A stretch of 64,000 nucleotides of DNA, from the NCBI GenBank assembly GCA_031841125.1, contig CM063110.1:31883214-31947213 (forward strand), read 5' to 3'. This DNA comes from Acanthococcus lagerstroemiae (Eukaryota > Arthropoda > Insecta > Hemiptera > Eriococcidae). The translations under genes were made by a program, and so were the position numbers. Shown piece by piece: positions 32,742 to 46,300 of this stretch. The notes below the pieces were generated by a model. That model was given only the letters and a program-made list of their open reading frames with translations. It did not search any database and was not told the DNA's origin. Each line of letters begins with the position of its first letter. Position 1 is the stretch's first letter.

Positions 32742-34049
32742 TGATATTCATTCATTACTTTTCATTTGCTACCTGATTAGTATCTGTGACGTCCAGCTTT
32801 ATGGCTGTACAGCCGTTGGTGTAGTGTGACTCATTAGTTGTTTTGTGTCGCAATCGAATTGCGATGCAGTATGCAACTCCCTTCCTTCATCGTGATCGCA
32901 GAGTAAGGTCAGCTTCTGTTTCCAAAGCGAACCGATGATATGGCTTAATTGTACGATATAATTAAATCTTTTCAGATGAATATACTCATTGTTTCGTCAG
33001 CGCAGACGACGTAGCCCCACCCGGCCGCTCTGCTGAATGCCAAACTTTCGTCTGCAAGTAACGTCGTCCCTACATCACTCAACTTTCAAGCCTCCGAAGA
33101 CGAGCTACAGAGTATATTGACATTGTGAAATGTAGGGTATCGGTTGTTACCTGCAATGATGAAGAAGATTCACGTTTTGGTTTGTTTCGATGAATCACTA
33201 TTAATTTATCTCTTTCTCTTTTGAGATAATTTTGACTTCCGTTTCCCGTCTCTGACAGATACGGACCACAGACGAGGACGAGTCGGGTCCTCTGCTCTCG
33301 GTTCTCTTTGTCCATTTCACTGGTATTTTCACGAAGTAAATAACGCATTGAATAATAACCTGTAGTAGTACTTTTCAACTCCTACTCATACTACGATTAT
33401 TATTACTACTACAACGCATGCCGCATGGCGACTGCTATTGTACCGAACCAGCGAACTCGTATACCTGTATAGGTGGTGGGGCAGCCAGCGGATTTCAGTC
33501 ACGGCTAACCGTCGTTAGTATGAAAAAGTAACAGTGAGATACACACCTTCGTGTTTCGTTTTTTTTTTTTTCCAACGTTGTTATATTTAAGTTTTTTTAA
33601 TATATTTTTGTGATATTTTTTATTTTTAGTGTTCGTGCTTGTTCGAGTAGCTTTTCGAAATCGCTTTCTACGAACACCTACCTCTGTTCCGCCGCGTTGA
33701 AGTGATCTAAATGATTCGCGATGTGTGTGAACTCGCTGACAATATTTTTAGGTGGATCACCCATAACCGTTTGTCAACACCAGTGTTCGAAAATGTGATC
33801 GCCCGTTTCGGTGTTATAGTTTCCCAGATTCGATGACACGTGAATCTGTACCCAGTGGATCGTGATGCCATTGCTACGTGATTTTATTTACACCTGCATG
33901 GAGTTCCTGTGTATCGTCAACCTGTTGAAGTGATGTTAACGTTTTATATTTATGAAATTTTCGTGTTCCCTGAAATGCCGAGTGCTTTCGATTGCATTTA
34001 TTTCGCGTGTCATTGCTCTTCAGCCCTGCACGTTCAAATTTGACGAAAC
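32742..34049 (+). promoter_or_regulatory. Upstream region and probable 5' UTR of bark
   Basis: No transposon seen between 32742 and the ATG at 34050, in contrast to both sides. The stretch has more CpG and less AT than the intron that follows. An initiator-like TTTCAGTCACGG lies near 33493 and T-rich sequence follows. The transcription start cannot be fixed by eye, and an upstream non-coding exon is possible. Confidence 0.35.
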
Positions 34050-34370
34050 ATGTCAGCGTACTCGCCATGTTCAACGAAAATCACCCTCGTGCTGTTCTTG
34101 GCTGTCGTAACCCTTATAAGCGCTGGAGAGGTAGGCGTGAATCCGGGTGTATACCGATATGACATTGCAGCATCGGGTGACAAAACAGAGTTCACTACCA
34201 CTGTCATCTCTAACAACGAGAGAATCGTGCTGGAGAAACAAAGAAGTCCTTATCTAGTCCGGAAAGATATTTTCATCGATGAAGAAGGAGAATTGGTTGT
34301 AGAACACGGTGTCACTGTCCTGTTCGCTCCCACGGTTGGCATCACTGTGAAAGGAATTCTGACAGCAAAG
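34050..34370 (+). CDS. bark exon 1: signal peptide and N-terminal segment
   Basis: The ATG at 34050 opens MSAYSPCSTKITLVLFLAVV, a short polar start followed by a hydrophobic core ending near ISAG: a classic signal peptide. GVNPGVYRYDIAASGD and RKDIFIDEEGELVVEHGVT follow, the beta-helix-like entry of the extracellular part. The exon ends GCAAAG|GTAATA after 107 codons, phase 0. Confidence 0.85.
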
Positions 34371-37300
34371 GTAATATATCAGATTTATATGTGGTGCACT
34401 GGTGGTAGAGGGGCATATGGGCATTTGCTGGTGATAAGCACGCCAGCGAAATGAGAAGTTTGCAGGGATGGGCGAGATCATGAATCCAGGATCATGATCA
34501 GATCATTTGAGAACTGAGAAAGGTCACAGATTCAGATCAAAAGATCATGACCTTGCTTCATTATTCTTACTCCTCAGCACAGTTTTATTGTTGTCAATAT
34601 ACTGTACTAATGGCCTTGTCGAGAGGGTCCATGTTCCCAGTCTCAACTGGTATTTCGAAACCCCCCAGAATTAGAGTTGCTAATCGCTGAACGTATCCGA
34701 TTCGTTCTCTTCTGGTTTATACAGTCGTACACATGATACATTAATTTGATGTCATAACTAGTTGTGATCTAGAGCTAATCGAGTTAGAAGTAGGGCTGGA
34801 GTCGAATAGGGTGAACCACAGCTCTAAAACATTTTCAACCCACTGCAAACTGAGTCAGTTCTTCATGAAACTATAACGGATTGCTCAAGCCGGATGGATT
34901 ACCTCTGTACAACATCACAGCGGAATAAGAACGTAGTAAGGGTGTGCGAGCTAATGAGCCCAGTATTTCGATCTGGAGATCATTTGAAAATTGAAAAAGA
35001 TTACAGATTCAGATCAAAGCTTGGTTTATCATATTCCGCAGTACGATTTCATTGTGGTCAGTGTATTGTACTAATGGCCTTGACGAGGAGGTTCCCATGT
35101 TCTCAATCTCAGTTGGTATTTCGAAAAAACGCTGAAAGTATCCGATTCGTTCTCATCTGGTCTATACAGTCGCACACGTAATACATTTGATATCATACCT
35201 AGTTGTGATCCAGAGCTAATCAAGTTAGAAATAACGCTGGAGTCTAACAGGGTGGAACACAGCTGTAAAATATTTTCAGCTCACCACCCACTGTAAACTG
35301 AGTCAATTTTTTAATGAAACTTGATAACGGATTGCTAAAAACCAGTGGATTACCTCTCATAAGGGACCAACCAATTTACGATTACTGATTTTGCTCCGAA
35401 CTTTTGAACTAATCTGATACCTTACGTCTTGCAGGCTCAGTCTACTCATCCTGCTGAACTGGCACCCTTTGGTCCCTGTCAGTTCCTTGTTCGGTGCTGT
35501 TTACCTCGAGATCTGCTTATCCTTTGTCTTGCTGGCTGATCAGCTGTTGGTTCGTCTCACTGTTCGGCTAGAATCCTCGTGTTTCTTTCCCGGGGGGGGG
35601 GGGGCATGCCAAGTTTTCTGGTATCTAAGAGATAGCGATACTGTCTTAAGACTATGTTGAGATTTGTTAAGGTCGTCAAAAGTTATTAAGATTAGTTTAT
35701 ACTGTGTTCTAGCAACTATTTACTTTACATTTTCTATTGGTAAGAATTCGAATCTTAATCACCTTCTGCAAAAACCCATGTAATGAAATCATCTTTTTTA
35801 TTTTAAGTTCCATCTGAGGTACCTTGTCGTTATCAAAATTGCGATGTGTTTTTGAAAAGTGTTGTTTATGAAAAATGGTAGAGTGTTTAGGTGAAAGAAG
35901 GATGTTAAAAGTATAGTTTTGAGGAAAACTTCATTTTGTCTCAGCTCGACGATCTGAGATCGCACAGTTTTGGGGCTGGCCTCATTCACAAGAGTAAATC
36001 CTTAGCTACATTTCGAAGTTTAGAAAACCAATAAATTGATCTATTTCCAGCCCCACCCTAACGAATTTCCGGAATGGTATACACCCTTCTTCCACCCATT
36101 AAGTTTTGCAGTTTTTTCCCCGCACATATTGTGAGTGTGCCTGTTAATGCATGGCTAAATGGAGAAAATATGCTACACGATTCAATAATTTCGACATTTT
36201 TCTAATAGTAGGAACGAAAATATAATGCGTCACGAATTAGAAGCTACAACAAATTTAATACACCTTATGAAGACTGTATATCATATCAGTCATTAGCACT
36301 AGCGCTGTATGTAGAGTGAATATCGAAGTAAAATGTAGCGTGTATGATTGTAAAAGGTCTGACGATTTCAAATTTCGTATGGGTGTGTGCGCGGTATACG
36401 CCCTTCTTTCACCGAGACCCTCAATGGCACTGTCATCTTAGATGCTTAGATTCATCCTAATTATGTGTGCAACTACGTGCAAACCTTCTAATGAGGATGG
36501 TGGTGTGGTGGGACGTATGGCGATGTACGCATGCCAAAGTGGGCTAAGACACCGCACCCCCGGCCCGGGAAACTACCCATTCGAATATCGCACCAGTGGC
36601 CGGAGGGACGCTTCGATGCCGGCCCGAGCTCCCATTTCGACGTGCTGCTTCCGATGCGCGCGTTCTGCAAGGGCCACCATGGGGTTCCCTACTGACCGAG
36701 GTTCGCGCTCCCCGAGCACTAGCCTGGAATTCAGGTACCCCACAGCCAAGTTTTCCTTATACTGATCAGACTCTAGTTGTTAGTATACAACCAGTTTTAT
36801 TTTCTCCTGCTTCATTGCAGGGCTGTAGCTAGCAGTAGTTTTTTTATGAAGAGGGAAGGGAGGTGAGATATGGCTTAAAATATCCTGACTTTCTGACTGA
36901 TTACTTTTATTTGACAGATCGAAGAACTGCATAGAATTCGACAACTGAATGGTTGAATTGACGCATACTTGCTGATTTTTTGATTTTTCACCCCTGTTGA
37001 ATATAAGAAGTGAGGGTTGACACACCCCATAACTCTTCCTTATCGTTTCGGCCGTGAATGAATAATACAAGTCTACATTAGAGATGTCCTTTCGATGAAA
37101 ATCTTCGTAAGTCGAAAGCGATGTAATTGCTTTTCAAAAGAAAACCCTTGACTTTGTCGAACAATAATTGGGGAGTGGTAAGGTATTATCTGTTGCCATT
37201 TGAGGTTGAGGGAATTTTATGTTTCAAAGAACTTATGCCATTTCCGGTCACTGACGCGATACTCGAAAGGGTAGTTCCTGTGGCCGGGGGTGCGGTGTCA

Positions 37301-40300
37301 TAGGGGCCACTTTGGCATGCGTGCATCGCCATACGTCCCACCACACACCATGCCATTTTGCAAAATCTAATTACGATTTTGGGATTGATATTTTTCAGTG
37401 ACAATTCTTCAGTAGAAGGGAAACTTTTTTTGTGAAACTTGGAACTCCTTTTTTAGCCCATTGCTAATACCCATGACCTTATGAGCATTAAAAGGGGCTT
37501 TTCGACGGCAGAACTCATTTTGTTCTCGTCTATTGGCTCCTGTAATCAAGAAGTTGAAGGAGCAATCAAACAGTCGTGATATATGCGGGGCACTTATGCA
37601 GATCTGAACCAAATGGATCGGGGAAAATAGAATAATAATAATACTAATAAGAGCCATGACCTAAGCATTAAGTTTGGCTTTTCGACGGCAGGACGCATTT
37701 TATTCACGTCTGTCGGCTCCTGTAACAGTGTTCCAAGTTACAAGGTTTGACCTTGGGGTCGTTGACCCGAAGGAAAAGCGAAAAGAAAGCTGTAAACTTT
37801 GGAATGTATTTGTCGGTTTTGAAATGAGTTTTCTTATTCTGTGTAACATTAAAATCCTGTTTCCAGTGATATTAGGACCTGGTAATTAATATCTAAGCGA
37901 TACATTCATTGATCGCTGTCATTCGCCTTTTATGACGAAAGTCGAAGCGGCTGAAATCTCACGTAAAATGAAATAAAATTTAATTGGATTTCAGGTGAGA
38001 GGTTATTGTCGTGCGAGTTTTTGAAAAATTTGACTCAGTTGTAGTAGTGAGTTTCGTGGTGTGTTTGTCACGAGTCTCTTACGAAACTGACGCATGACAA
38101 TGGAATCTGAATCGTTTCGAAACACTTGTTTGGTTTTGGATGTATTTATGTGACAGTCTTTTCGTATTTTTAGAATATTTTTCCAAAATAACAGATGTAT
38201 GGAATGAGTACTTCGGGCATGGAAAACACGAACAGCGTGTTTTCCATAATTACTGTGCAAACATCACGATGATCAATAGCATCGATAATGAAGTGCGGCC
38301 CAGTTTCAACTTTCAACTCACGTACCCTCGAGTACCTACGTAGCTCATGAATCGTGATTCATTCATTACCGCTTTATCAACTTTTTATATCGTGTGATGT
38401 TTGTTTTATGGATATAATGACGATGGTTTCCGTCCTTTCTACTTCGATATGCGACGAGCGCACTGCTCACAGTCATGTATGGGAAGTGATGAAACAAATA
38501 GCGAGCTCGAAACCGTGCTCTATCTTCAGAGAAAAACGCACATATGTGTGTTTGTCGAATCAGCATAATTCGATGATGGTAGGGCGTATGGCGTTGCACG
38601 CACGCCAAATTGGCCCCGGGACACCGCACCTCCTAATCTGGAACTACCCCGATTGGGCATTTGTGTTGGATTCGAAACATTCTGCACTTCGTTCACCTCA
38701 GTACTCTCACTATATCTCTTTCCACCCCCTGTTTTTCTATAACATCCCATACTGCCCAGTGTTCCACCGAGTCGAGAAATCACTAAACAAGAGACATAGT
38801 GGCATATTATACTCCCTTGTTTTCTCCAGAATTTGATTGAGCATAAAGATATGGTCGACGGTTGAGTAACCTGCTCTAAAGCCGGCTTGTTCCACTGGTT
38901 GGTTCCAATCTAAAGTTTTGTAAATTATTTCTGAATGATGCCATTGTTTGGGTGTGAATCCTGTTTGCACTAATTTGTTAAATAATTTCGTCATGTTCGG
39001 TGTAAGTGCATCCGTTAAAGTTTTTATTAGTTTGTTCTCCACCCCGTGTGGTCCAGTTGCCCTCCCCTTCTTCAGCGTTACTAAGATCCTTAAAATTTCT
39101 TCGCTTGTAATTTTAGTAATTTCCTCCTTGTTTTCTTCCCTCTCTTCTGTTATTTCTTCTGTCCCTTTCTCATCCTTACCCCTTCCTAGCCTAGTCCTTT
39201 TCACCTTCCCTTTTTCTGGATATAGCTCCTTAAAAAATTCCGTTGCCTCTTTCACTATTTCCTCCCTTTCAAAAAGTTTTTCTTTAGATTTCTTCGGTTT
39301 TATGGCTGGGAATCGGGTTTGCCCTTGAGCAAGTGCTTTACGTTCTTTCCTGATAGAACCAGTCTCGTCGATTATTTCCCTTATTCAAACCTAGTTAAGT
39401 AGTTGACAAATAATTTTTCTTTCTATTTCTCCAGTAACATTGATGTGACATGTTTAAAACGATAATTATTTCATGTAGTGTTGAAGCACTCTCATGTAGT
39501 GCTCCAGCCTGTGAGCACCATCATACTTGCCGCCACTGCCTTTTCCTTAAATTTATACTCACGGTTTTATATTTGAAATTTAAAAATAATCCAAAGACTT
39601 ACGTATATGCATGGATTTTTCAATTATAAAAAATGGAGGTCAGGAAAAAGTAATTTGAGGAGTTCGTAGACACCCTGTCTCGGTTCCTGTGTTTTCACAC
39701 TGTTTTTACCTTACGTGGGATCCCTGTTTTTCTGTCGGTCTGTCTGTCTGTCTCGCTGATTATCTTGGTCTGGCTGGGTGTCCTATATTGAGAATTGGGG
39801 AATTGTGGAGATACACAGGGAAGGGTAGGTAGCGAGCAAATTCTTATTGTAAATTGAGATTTTGGGTTTCCGGCTCCTCCTTCATTCTGTCAAGTTAATC
39901 TACCGGAAACAAACTCAATTTCACTGATAAATAATGAGGAGATTGTACACGTGTAGTTCTTATTTTTCCTGGTGAGAGACTTGGGAGTATTATCCACCCC
40001 CTTCTTCGAATGAAAAACTGAAGCCGTAACTGGATATTACATTAAATAATTTTATTCGAATTACTCTTCGGCTTTGTGAAGAAAATCACTTAGTTCGAGG
40101 TAATCAAACGGAATTTTGCTACTATAAATAAGAGTAAACAAAAGAACCGGTCAGATAAAACAAATACCGAATATGAGATGAAATTCAATTCGCACGAGGG
40201 AATTAGCATTTAGAAATCTCGAGATTACTGAAAACAATATCAAGGGATCTGTTTTCGTTTTACAAAATAGTTCGCACCTAGTTTGGTTTGTAATATTATT

Positions 40301-43300
40301 CTATATTAGATCTTACATAAAATGGCAATGACTTGTTTCACTCCCGTATAATCAGCCGTGTATGAATCTCAAGTCACGGTCTGGTTCATTTTTCTGTCTT
40401 TTTTTTTCTTCTTCCCTTCTCTTCTTCTCAAAAAATATATGCATACTCACTGCTACAGCATAAAATCCGTTATTGTTGGTTTACAAGTCGTAAACGAATC
40501 ATTATTAAGGACGTTAAAAATTCGCTGCGTTGAGAATATTGCACTCTCGTAAAACATTTTGACCGTTTTTTTCTTTCTTTTTTCATGAAGGTAGATCAGT
40601 TTCATCAGTCACTGCCTGGACTGCTACTGCAGTTAGGAAAAAACGAACGCAACGGCTTATTTAGAGTGCGAATGAGATGTTGAAAATTTGTTCCACCTGT
40701 GCACAATTTTTTAGAAACAATTAATTGATTGTACTTCAACATGGGACGAAATATAATGTTCCTTGTAGTTTTTTCGTTTTATGTCCTTTCTGTGTAGCTT
40801 ACTAATACTGCAAGTTAGGTAATCTCGTTGGGTACCTATACTCATATACGATGCAGCATCATTGGCTCTTCTTTTCTCTTTTTTATTTGTAACTCCTTGT
40901 AATTGGGCCCCTTCTATTGGCGTCTTCTCTAGATATTCAAGTTAGCTGGTTAAGGATGCACGGTGAGGTGGGAATTACACGACGGACAAAATAGGGTAAA
41001 TGCTGCCACGCGCTTACCTGTAAAGAAGCCCTTGAAAATACGATCTAAGAAGAGGAAGAACGAAAAAAAAATCCAGGGCCTATTAATACTTAGTGTTGTA
41101 AATTATTTCATGCAATGAAATTCATCTTAGAATATTTGTTGAAGTCGAGTTTCAAATTAAATTTTGAAATTTATCATTTTTCTAGTGAACAACTTATAAG
41201 AGTGTAAACAAACGCAAAAATTGTAAAATATTCTGCCTTAATTGCCGTTAATTGGCAAATAATAGTCAGTTAAACGATAGTGAATGTCCGAACATTGGTT
41301 AGTGAAATCTAATTCTCGATTTTGGCCAGCGTATCAGTGGTAACCTTGGGTACAATCGAGCAACCACTAAGATGTTCCACCTGCAATAGGGCAATAGCCA
41401 ACTCACTGTCACCCACATCACCTTCAAATGTCGTGCATTCATCAGTAGATTGTCCACCGAACTACTTGATACAGACAAATAACCTCCTTAATTCATATTT
41501 CATAAATGATAAAAATCTTTCTTATCGCTATCTCTAATTTAATGTATAAAAGTGTTTGTTTGTCGGTGTGTTTATTCAAGGTTAGGAGGTAAATCGTAAG
41601 AGCTGAGGGGGGTCGTACTTTCTGAATGTATTCGTATGAACTCTTAAATAGATTATAGGTTATAAAAAATCTCGGTACCAATATTTTACCCCCTCTGGTC
41701 CCCTAATTTTTTCGACTTGGTCATTTCGGTAGTGTTTTACTTTACATTGAATTTCTTCACATTATGTTGAAATTTGGTGTCTGGAACTGCCTCCCTTCAG
41801 AAATGATTAATGGGCAGAAATATCTGATCTATAGTATGTATGAAAGTGTTTGTGTGTCGCTGCCCCTTTCAGTGGATCAAGGGGCGTTAGAAATGTGGTA
41901 TCTCCCCTTTTGGCCATCGCCGACTCTAAATTCAAGATTACACGCGACTCTGCCCGGCGTCTTCCTTTTTTCCTGCTTTGTAGGGATGCTGAGTGTGCTG
42001 ATGGGGGGCGCCTGGCTTGGCGCTCATTGGTCTTCCTGGGAGTGGGTCTGCGTTCTTCGGGGTCTTCTGCCTGTGGTGAATCTAAGGGGACTGCTGGTAT
42101 TTTATAAGCTTATCACACCATTCAGGATTAATTTATGTGAAGACTGTAACATTAAGAAAAAAAGGAAAAGCCAGATATGCATTAACAGGGTGTCTCAACA
42201 GTCATTTAAGTCATTTAAAGTAATTTATTTTCAATCATGGTCATTTAAAAATTTAAAAATCAGCAAATTATACTTTGAAAGAGAGAACAAAGAATTTAGA
42301 ATTGAAAATTCTATTATAATGACCAGGGCTGCAGTTTTTATGCGAAGGCATATTTTTATCCATAGCGTATTTTCCAGAAGTTTCAAAATAACTTCACGAA
42401 TCGCGAGTGAAATAAGCAGCACTTCATTTTGCATATTTCGCATATTTTGGCATCATTTATTTTCAAAATTCGATTTTGTTAGATACCCTGAATCAACAGC
42501 CTAAAAATAAATAATTTAATAAGTAAATAAATACCTATTGCATTTGATGTGAACAATACACAGCCATAATTTTTTTGAAATTGGAAGTATCTAGTGGTTG
42601 CTTAGTGGGGATGAAGTTGAACAAAAGTTTCTTCACAAGAAAATGAGAATTTCCGCTTTATAAAATCCTAAAAATCAGGTTTTGCAGGAAAAACTGTTTT
42701 GAAGTTTTTCCCCCTTTTCCCCCTCCAATTAGCGTTATAACAGTGTGTTTAGAGGTCCACGAGCTCGATTTCATTTTTGGAAAAAAAGTGAACTTCATAC
42801 ATTACAACCTGTAGCAATAAATTAAATAAAAATATTTTAATCTGATTATTTAATTTTAGAATACGCTAAATTGATTTTTGAAGTTATTTTGGTCTTCTAA
42901 TCCACCTCAGAGGTTCAACGTGGGGGGGGGGGGTGAAACTTCTTGAAAATTAGAGTCTTAATTTTTCTTATGTCTTTGCCTTTCTACCTGTCTTTTTATT
43001 TACTTGACCAATTTTTCCCTCGTGGTTCAGTTACACTTCTACTTTTCCTGTAATACGATTTAGTTCAGTGAATCGCTTCTTCATTATGCTTCATTTCATG
43101 TTTATTGTGGACGCAAATGGTCAAAGGAGCCGAGCATTTTGAAATTAAATTGAAAATGAAAGAAGGGATTTACAAAGTCACTGAATTTATTATTGAGATT
43201 GTCTTAGTGCCTCCTCCCCCACTTATGATGGTCTACAATGGGCTGAGATATAAAATATCCATTAAAAAGTCTTAGATGCGTCTGAATAAATTTTATCGAG

Positions 43301-46300
43301 CCTCAAGGGAGTGACTCCGACTCATCAAAATTGCGTTAAGACTTATTTAGAATCGGACTTCCTGAGAATGCGTTAAGATTTTTTAATTTCGTGAATACTA
43401 GTTCGGAGCAAGTGATAACTGATTCAGACTTGCTCAGGGTTTGATAAGACTCATGTAAATACGGCTTCGAAGACCCATGCAGCCACTGCTCGGATACATA
43501 CAAATTAAGACTGTGTCACGAATCATACAGACTCACTTAGGACTCGGTAAAACTTACTCAGCTTTATCGAGACTGTTTTGAAAATTCATTCATAATTTAT
43601 TGTGATGCTTTACGACTCATTTGGATACGATAAAGGGTGGTACCAACTTATTCAGACTCTCGACTTCTTATCCAGACGCCGTTCAGACGTTCAGACTCGT
43701 TCAGGTTGATTTAGATTCTGCTGGAATCATTCGTAACGCAGTCTTAATTAGTCTTAATAGGTCCGAGCAGAAGCGGAATGAGTCTTAGAAGCGTTTAAAT
43801 GAGTCTTATCAAACTCTTAGAAAGTCTGAATCAGTCAAGTCCGAATGAATTCGATGAGTCCCAACTTAGTCTGAGAATGAATTCCCCCCCCCCCCGAGTT
43901 CTGATAGTATGAGGAAGAGTGAAGTAGAGCCATAGCGACAGAGGAATTGAGAGTGGGTCACCCTTTCCCCTCCATGTTGTTTGAAAAGTTAGCATCTGGC
44001 AAATTCTGTAGCCGTTAGGCAAAATTAGAAAAGTGAGGACTTTTCCTTTTTTCCTTCATGTTCTTTTTCTCTGGATTTCAATAGAAATTTCTTACATTTC
44101 AGTCGGCATTGTTACGGTCTTCCTTCCCCTCTTCATAAAAAAATTCTTGCAACGGTCTCGAACTGAAATGTCTGGACTATTCCAATAGAAGTCAGATGAG
44201 TTGTTCATGCACTACTTTCACGTAAATCTAAAATAGAATTGAACGAATCATTGCATTCATATTTATGGTTACGTCAGCAGTAATCCTCTCCTATAATATT
44301 CCACTAGAAGCCGAAAGGTGTAATATTTGAAATACCATAAAAGGTAACTCCAAGTATGCCCGCAGCTTAGGATTAGGCAAGTCACCAGAAAAATGATTCG
44401 GATCAGGAATTACGGGTCAGTGGCAAAAAATGATTCGAATCGCGGATTATAAAAACATAAAGAAATGATTCGGATTACAATCAATCAAGAACAAAATGGT
44501 TTGGATCAGTGATCACAACCCCCCCCCCCCCCATAAGTAAAGAGTTTCGGGTCAGTTTTTCGGATGATTCTCAACTAAAATTTCAAGAATTAATGAAATT
44601 TTGATACTTTAAAAATGATTTTAAAATTTATGAACTCATATATTAAAAACAGATTCGGATCACGGATCTATCACCAATGATTCGGATTATTTTCAGAACC
44701 AAAGATGATTCGGATTTGTGCAACCCGCTCCAAAGCAAAGCTCGCTGAGTGGCTGAATTCAAGTTTTGAATTATTTAAGGGATAAAGAATATAATATACC
44801 GCGGATCATAATTGAGAGGGGGTTAGGTATCGTTAGAGTAACCTTTAAAATGAATTCAGTGACTCCGAATACACTATTTTCATTGTACTTGAAGGAATCA
44901 TTGTAATTTTTGGGTTCCGATCCCTAGTTGAGCTTTTTAGGTGGGGGGAAAGGACCAAAATAACTTCAAAAATAAATGCAGCGTAATTGAAAACCACATG
45001 AACAAATTTTTTATTTAGTTATACAATTAGTTTTAATTACTGTAGGTTGTAATGTACGAAGGTCACTTTCTCCAAAAATGAAATTCAGTGCGTTGATCTC
45101 TGAAAATTTTCTTTCAAAATTCTGTGTAAATACTTCATTGTTTATTTATCTATCTATTTATTTATTCAAAGAAAACTAGAGTCCTTCCTTCATAGAGAAT
45201 AAATTTTTCGACTAAACCGTTTTTTTTCCCGCAGAACAAAATTTTAAGAATTTGGTAAGTAGAAATGCAGATTTTCTTATGGGAAACCTTAGGTTAAAGA
45301 GAGCAATACATTTCGAACGAATAATTTTTCTGAATCATTTGTCTACTCTGGAATGATGTATCACTAGCTCTTAAAATCTGGTATTGGTCTTACAAAGTCG
45401 ATTAATTTGAAAGTTGGTGCGTTCTGAGGTAAAATATTGGCACTTGCCTTGCACATTAAAAGGTTAGTATGGGATCGGGGCTCACAAAAGCTACATCGGG
45501 TTTTCATTGAAAATAGCAACAGGTGGACTCGGTGGCACAAAATCTCAAATATAATTCACACTAGTCAGTCTGCTTTCAAGCAAATAGTTTAGAATGAGCC
45601 GTAGCTATGTATGCTAATGTATCAAAGAATATGAAAACAAAGTCATTGCCAGAAAAATTTGTATTATTTCGAATAATTACGATGTAGAAAACACGTTTTC
45701 CCACCATCAGTAGTAAGAAAATCAGACTAAACAATAACCAGTGATCATTCTGTCGGCGGCTATAAGCCGTGTAATGTTACACAAATTCTCATTTTCAACA
45801 TCTCTTTACGCTGATACGCTTTCGTAAGTCCGAAATATACCTCCGAATCTTCGTTACATTATGCTAGAAATCCAGCATTGAATTTGTGAGGAACGAAAAA
45901 TAAGCGAGAAAAAAAAAGAAAGAGTGTCAAGTGCCAACAAACTTATCATGCAGACAGGCATGAACGCATTTCCACACTGATACTTTGTAGCTCGTACGAC
46001 GTATGTCTATTCAAATACTGATAAAAAATAGGTTATTATACGCGGATAAACGACGTTTTAATAGGCTAACATAAAAGAAACTGGAAAACTCGAAGAGCTT
46101 GTCAATCACCAGCTCTTGTGATGATTAGAGCCCATATGAACTGATATAAACTCCACTTGCGACTAACCACGTAATGCCTGTAAGTAAAAGTGACTCCTCT
46201 ATTCTGTCACAAGATTAACAATTTATGAGCTACTTGCTTATGGTAAGAGGATTTTTGCACAACAAAAGGATCAAAAAGCTGAAAATATGACATTTAGCAG

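Noticed and set aside
33079..33378. 99-codon minus-strand frame upstream of bark
   Set aside because: Starts at TTG, charged low-complexity content, overlaps the likely promoter.
38354..38836. 160-codon plus-strand frame
   Set aside because: Runs through a family A repeat and then antisense to the RTE fragment; a shadow frame.
41764..42504. 246-codon open frame, the longest in the window
   Set aside because: No recognised motif, odd composition, and part of it repeats nearby text (AAAAGTGTTTGTTTGTC); lies in bark intron 1. Length alone is not evidence.
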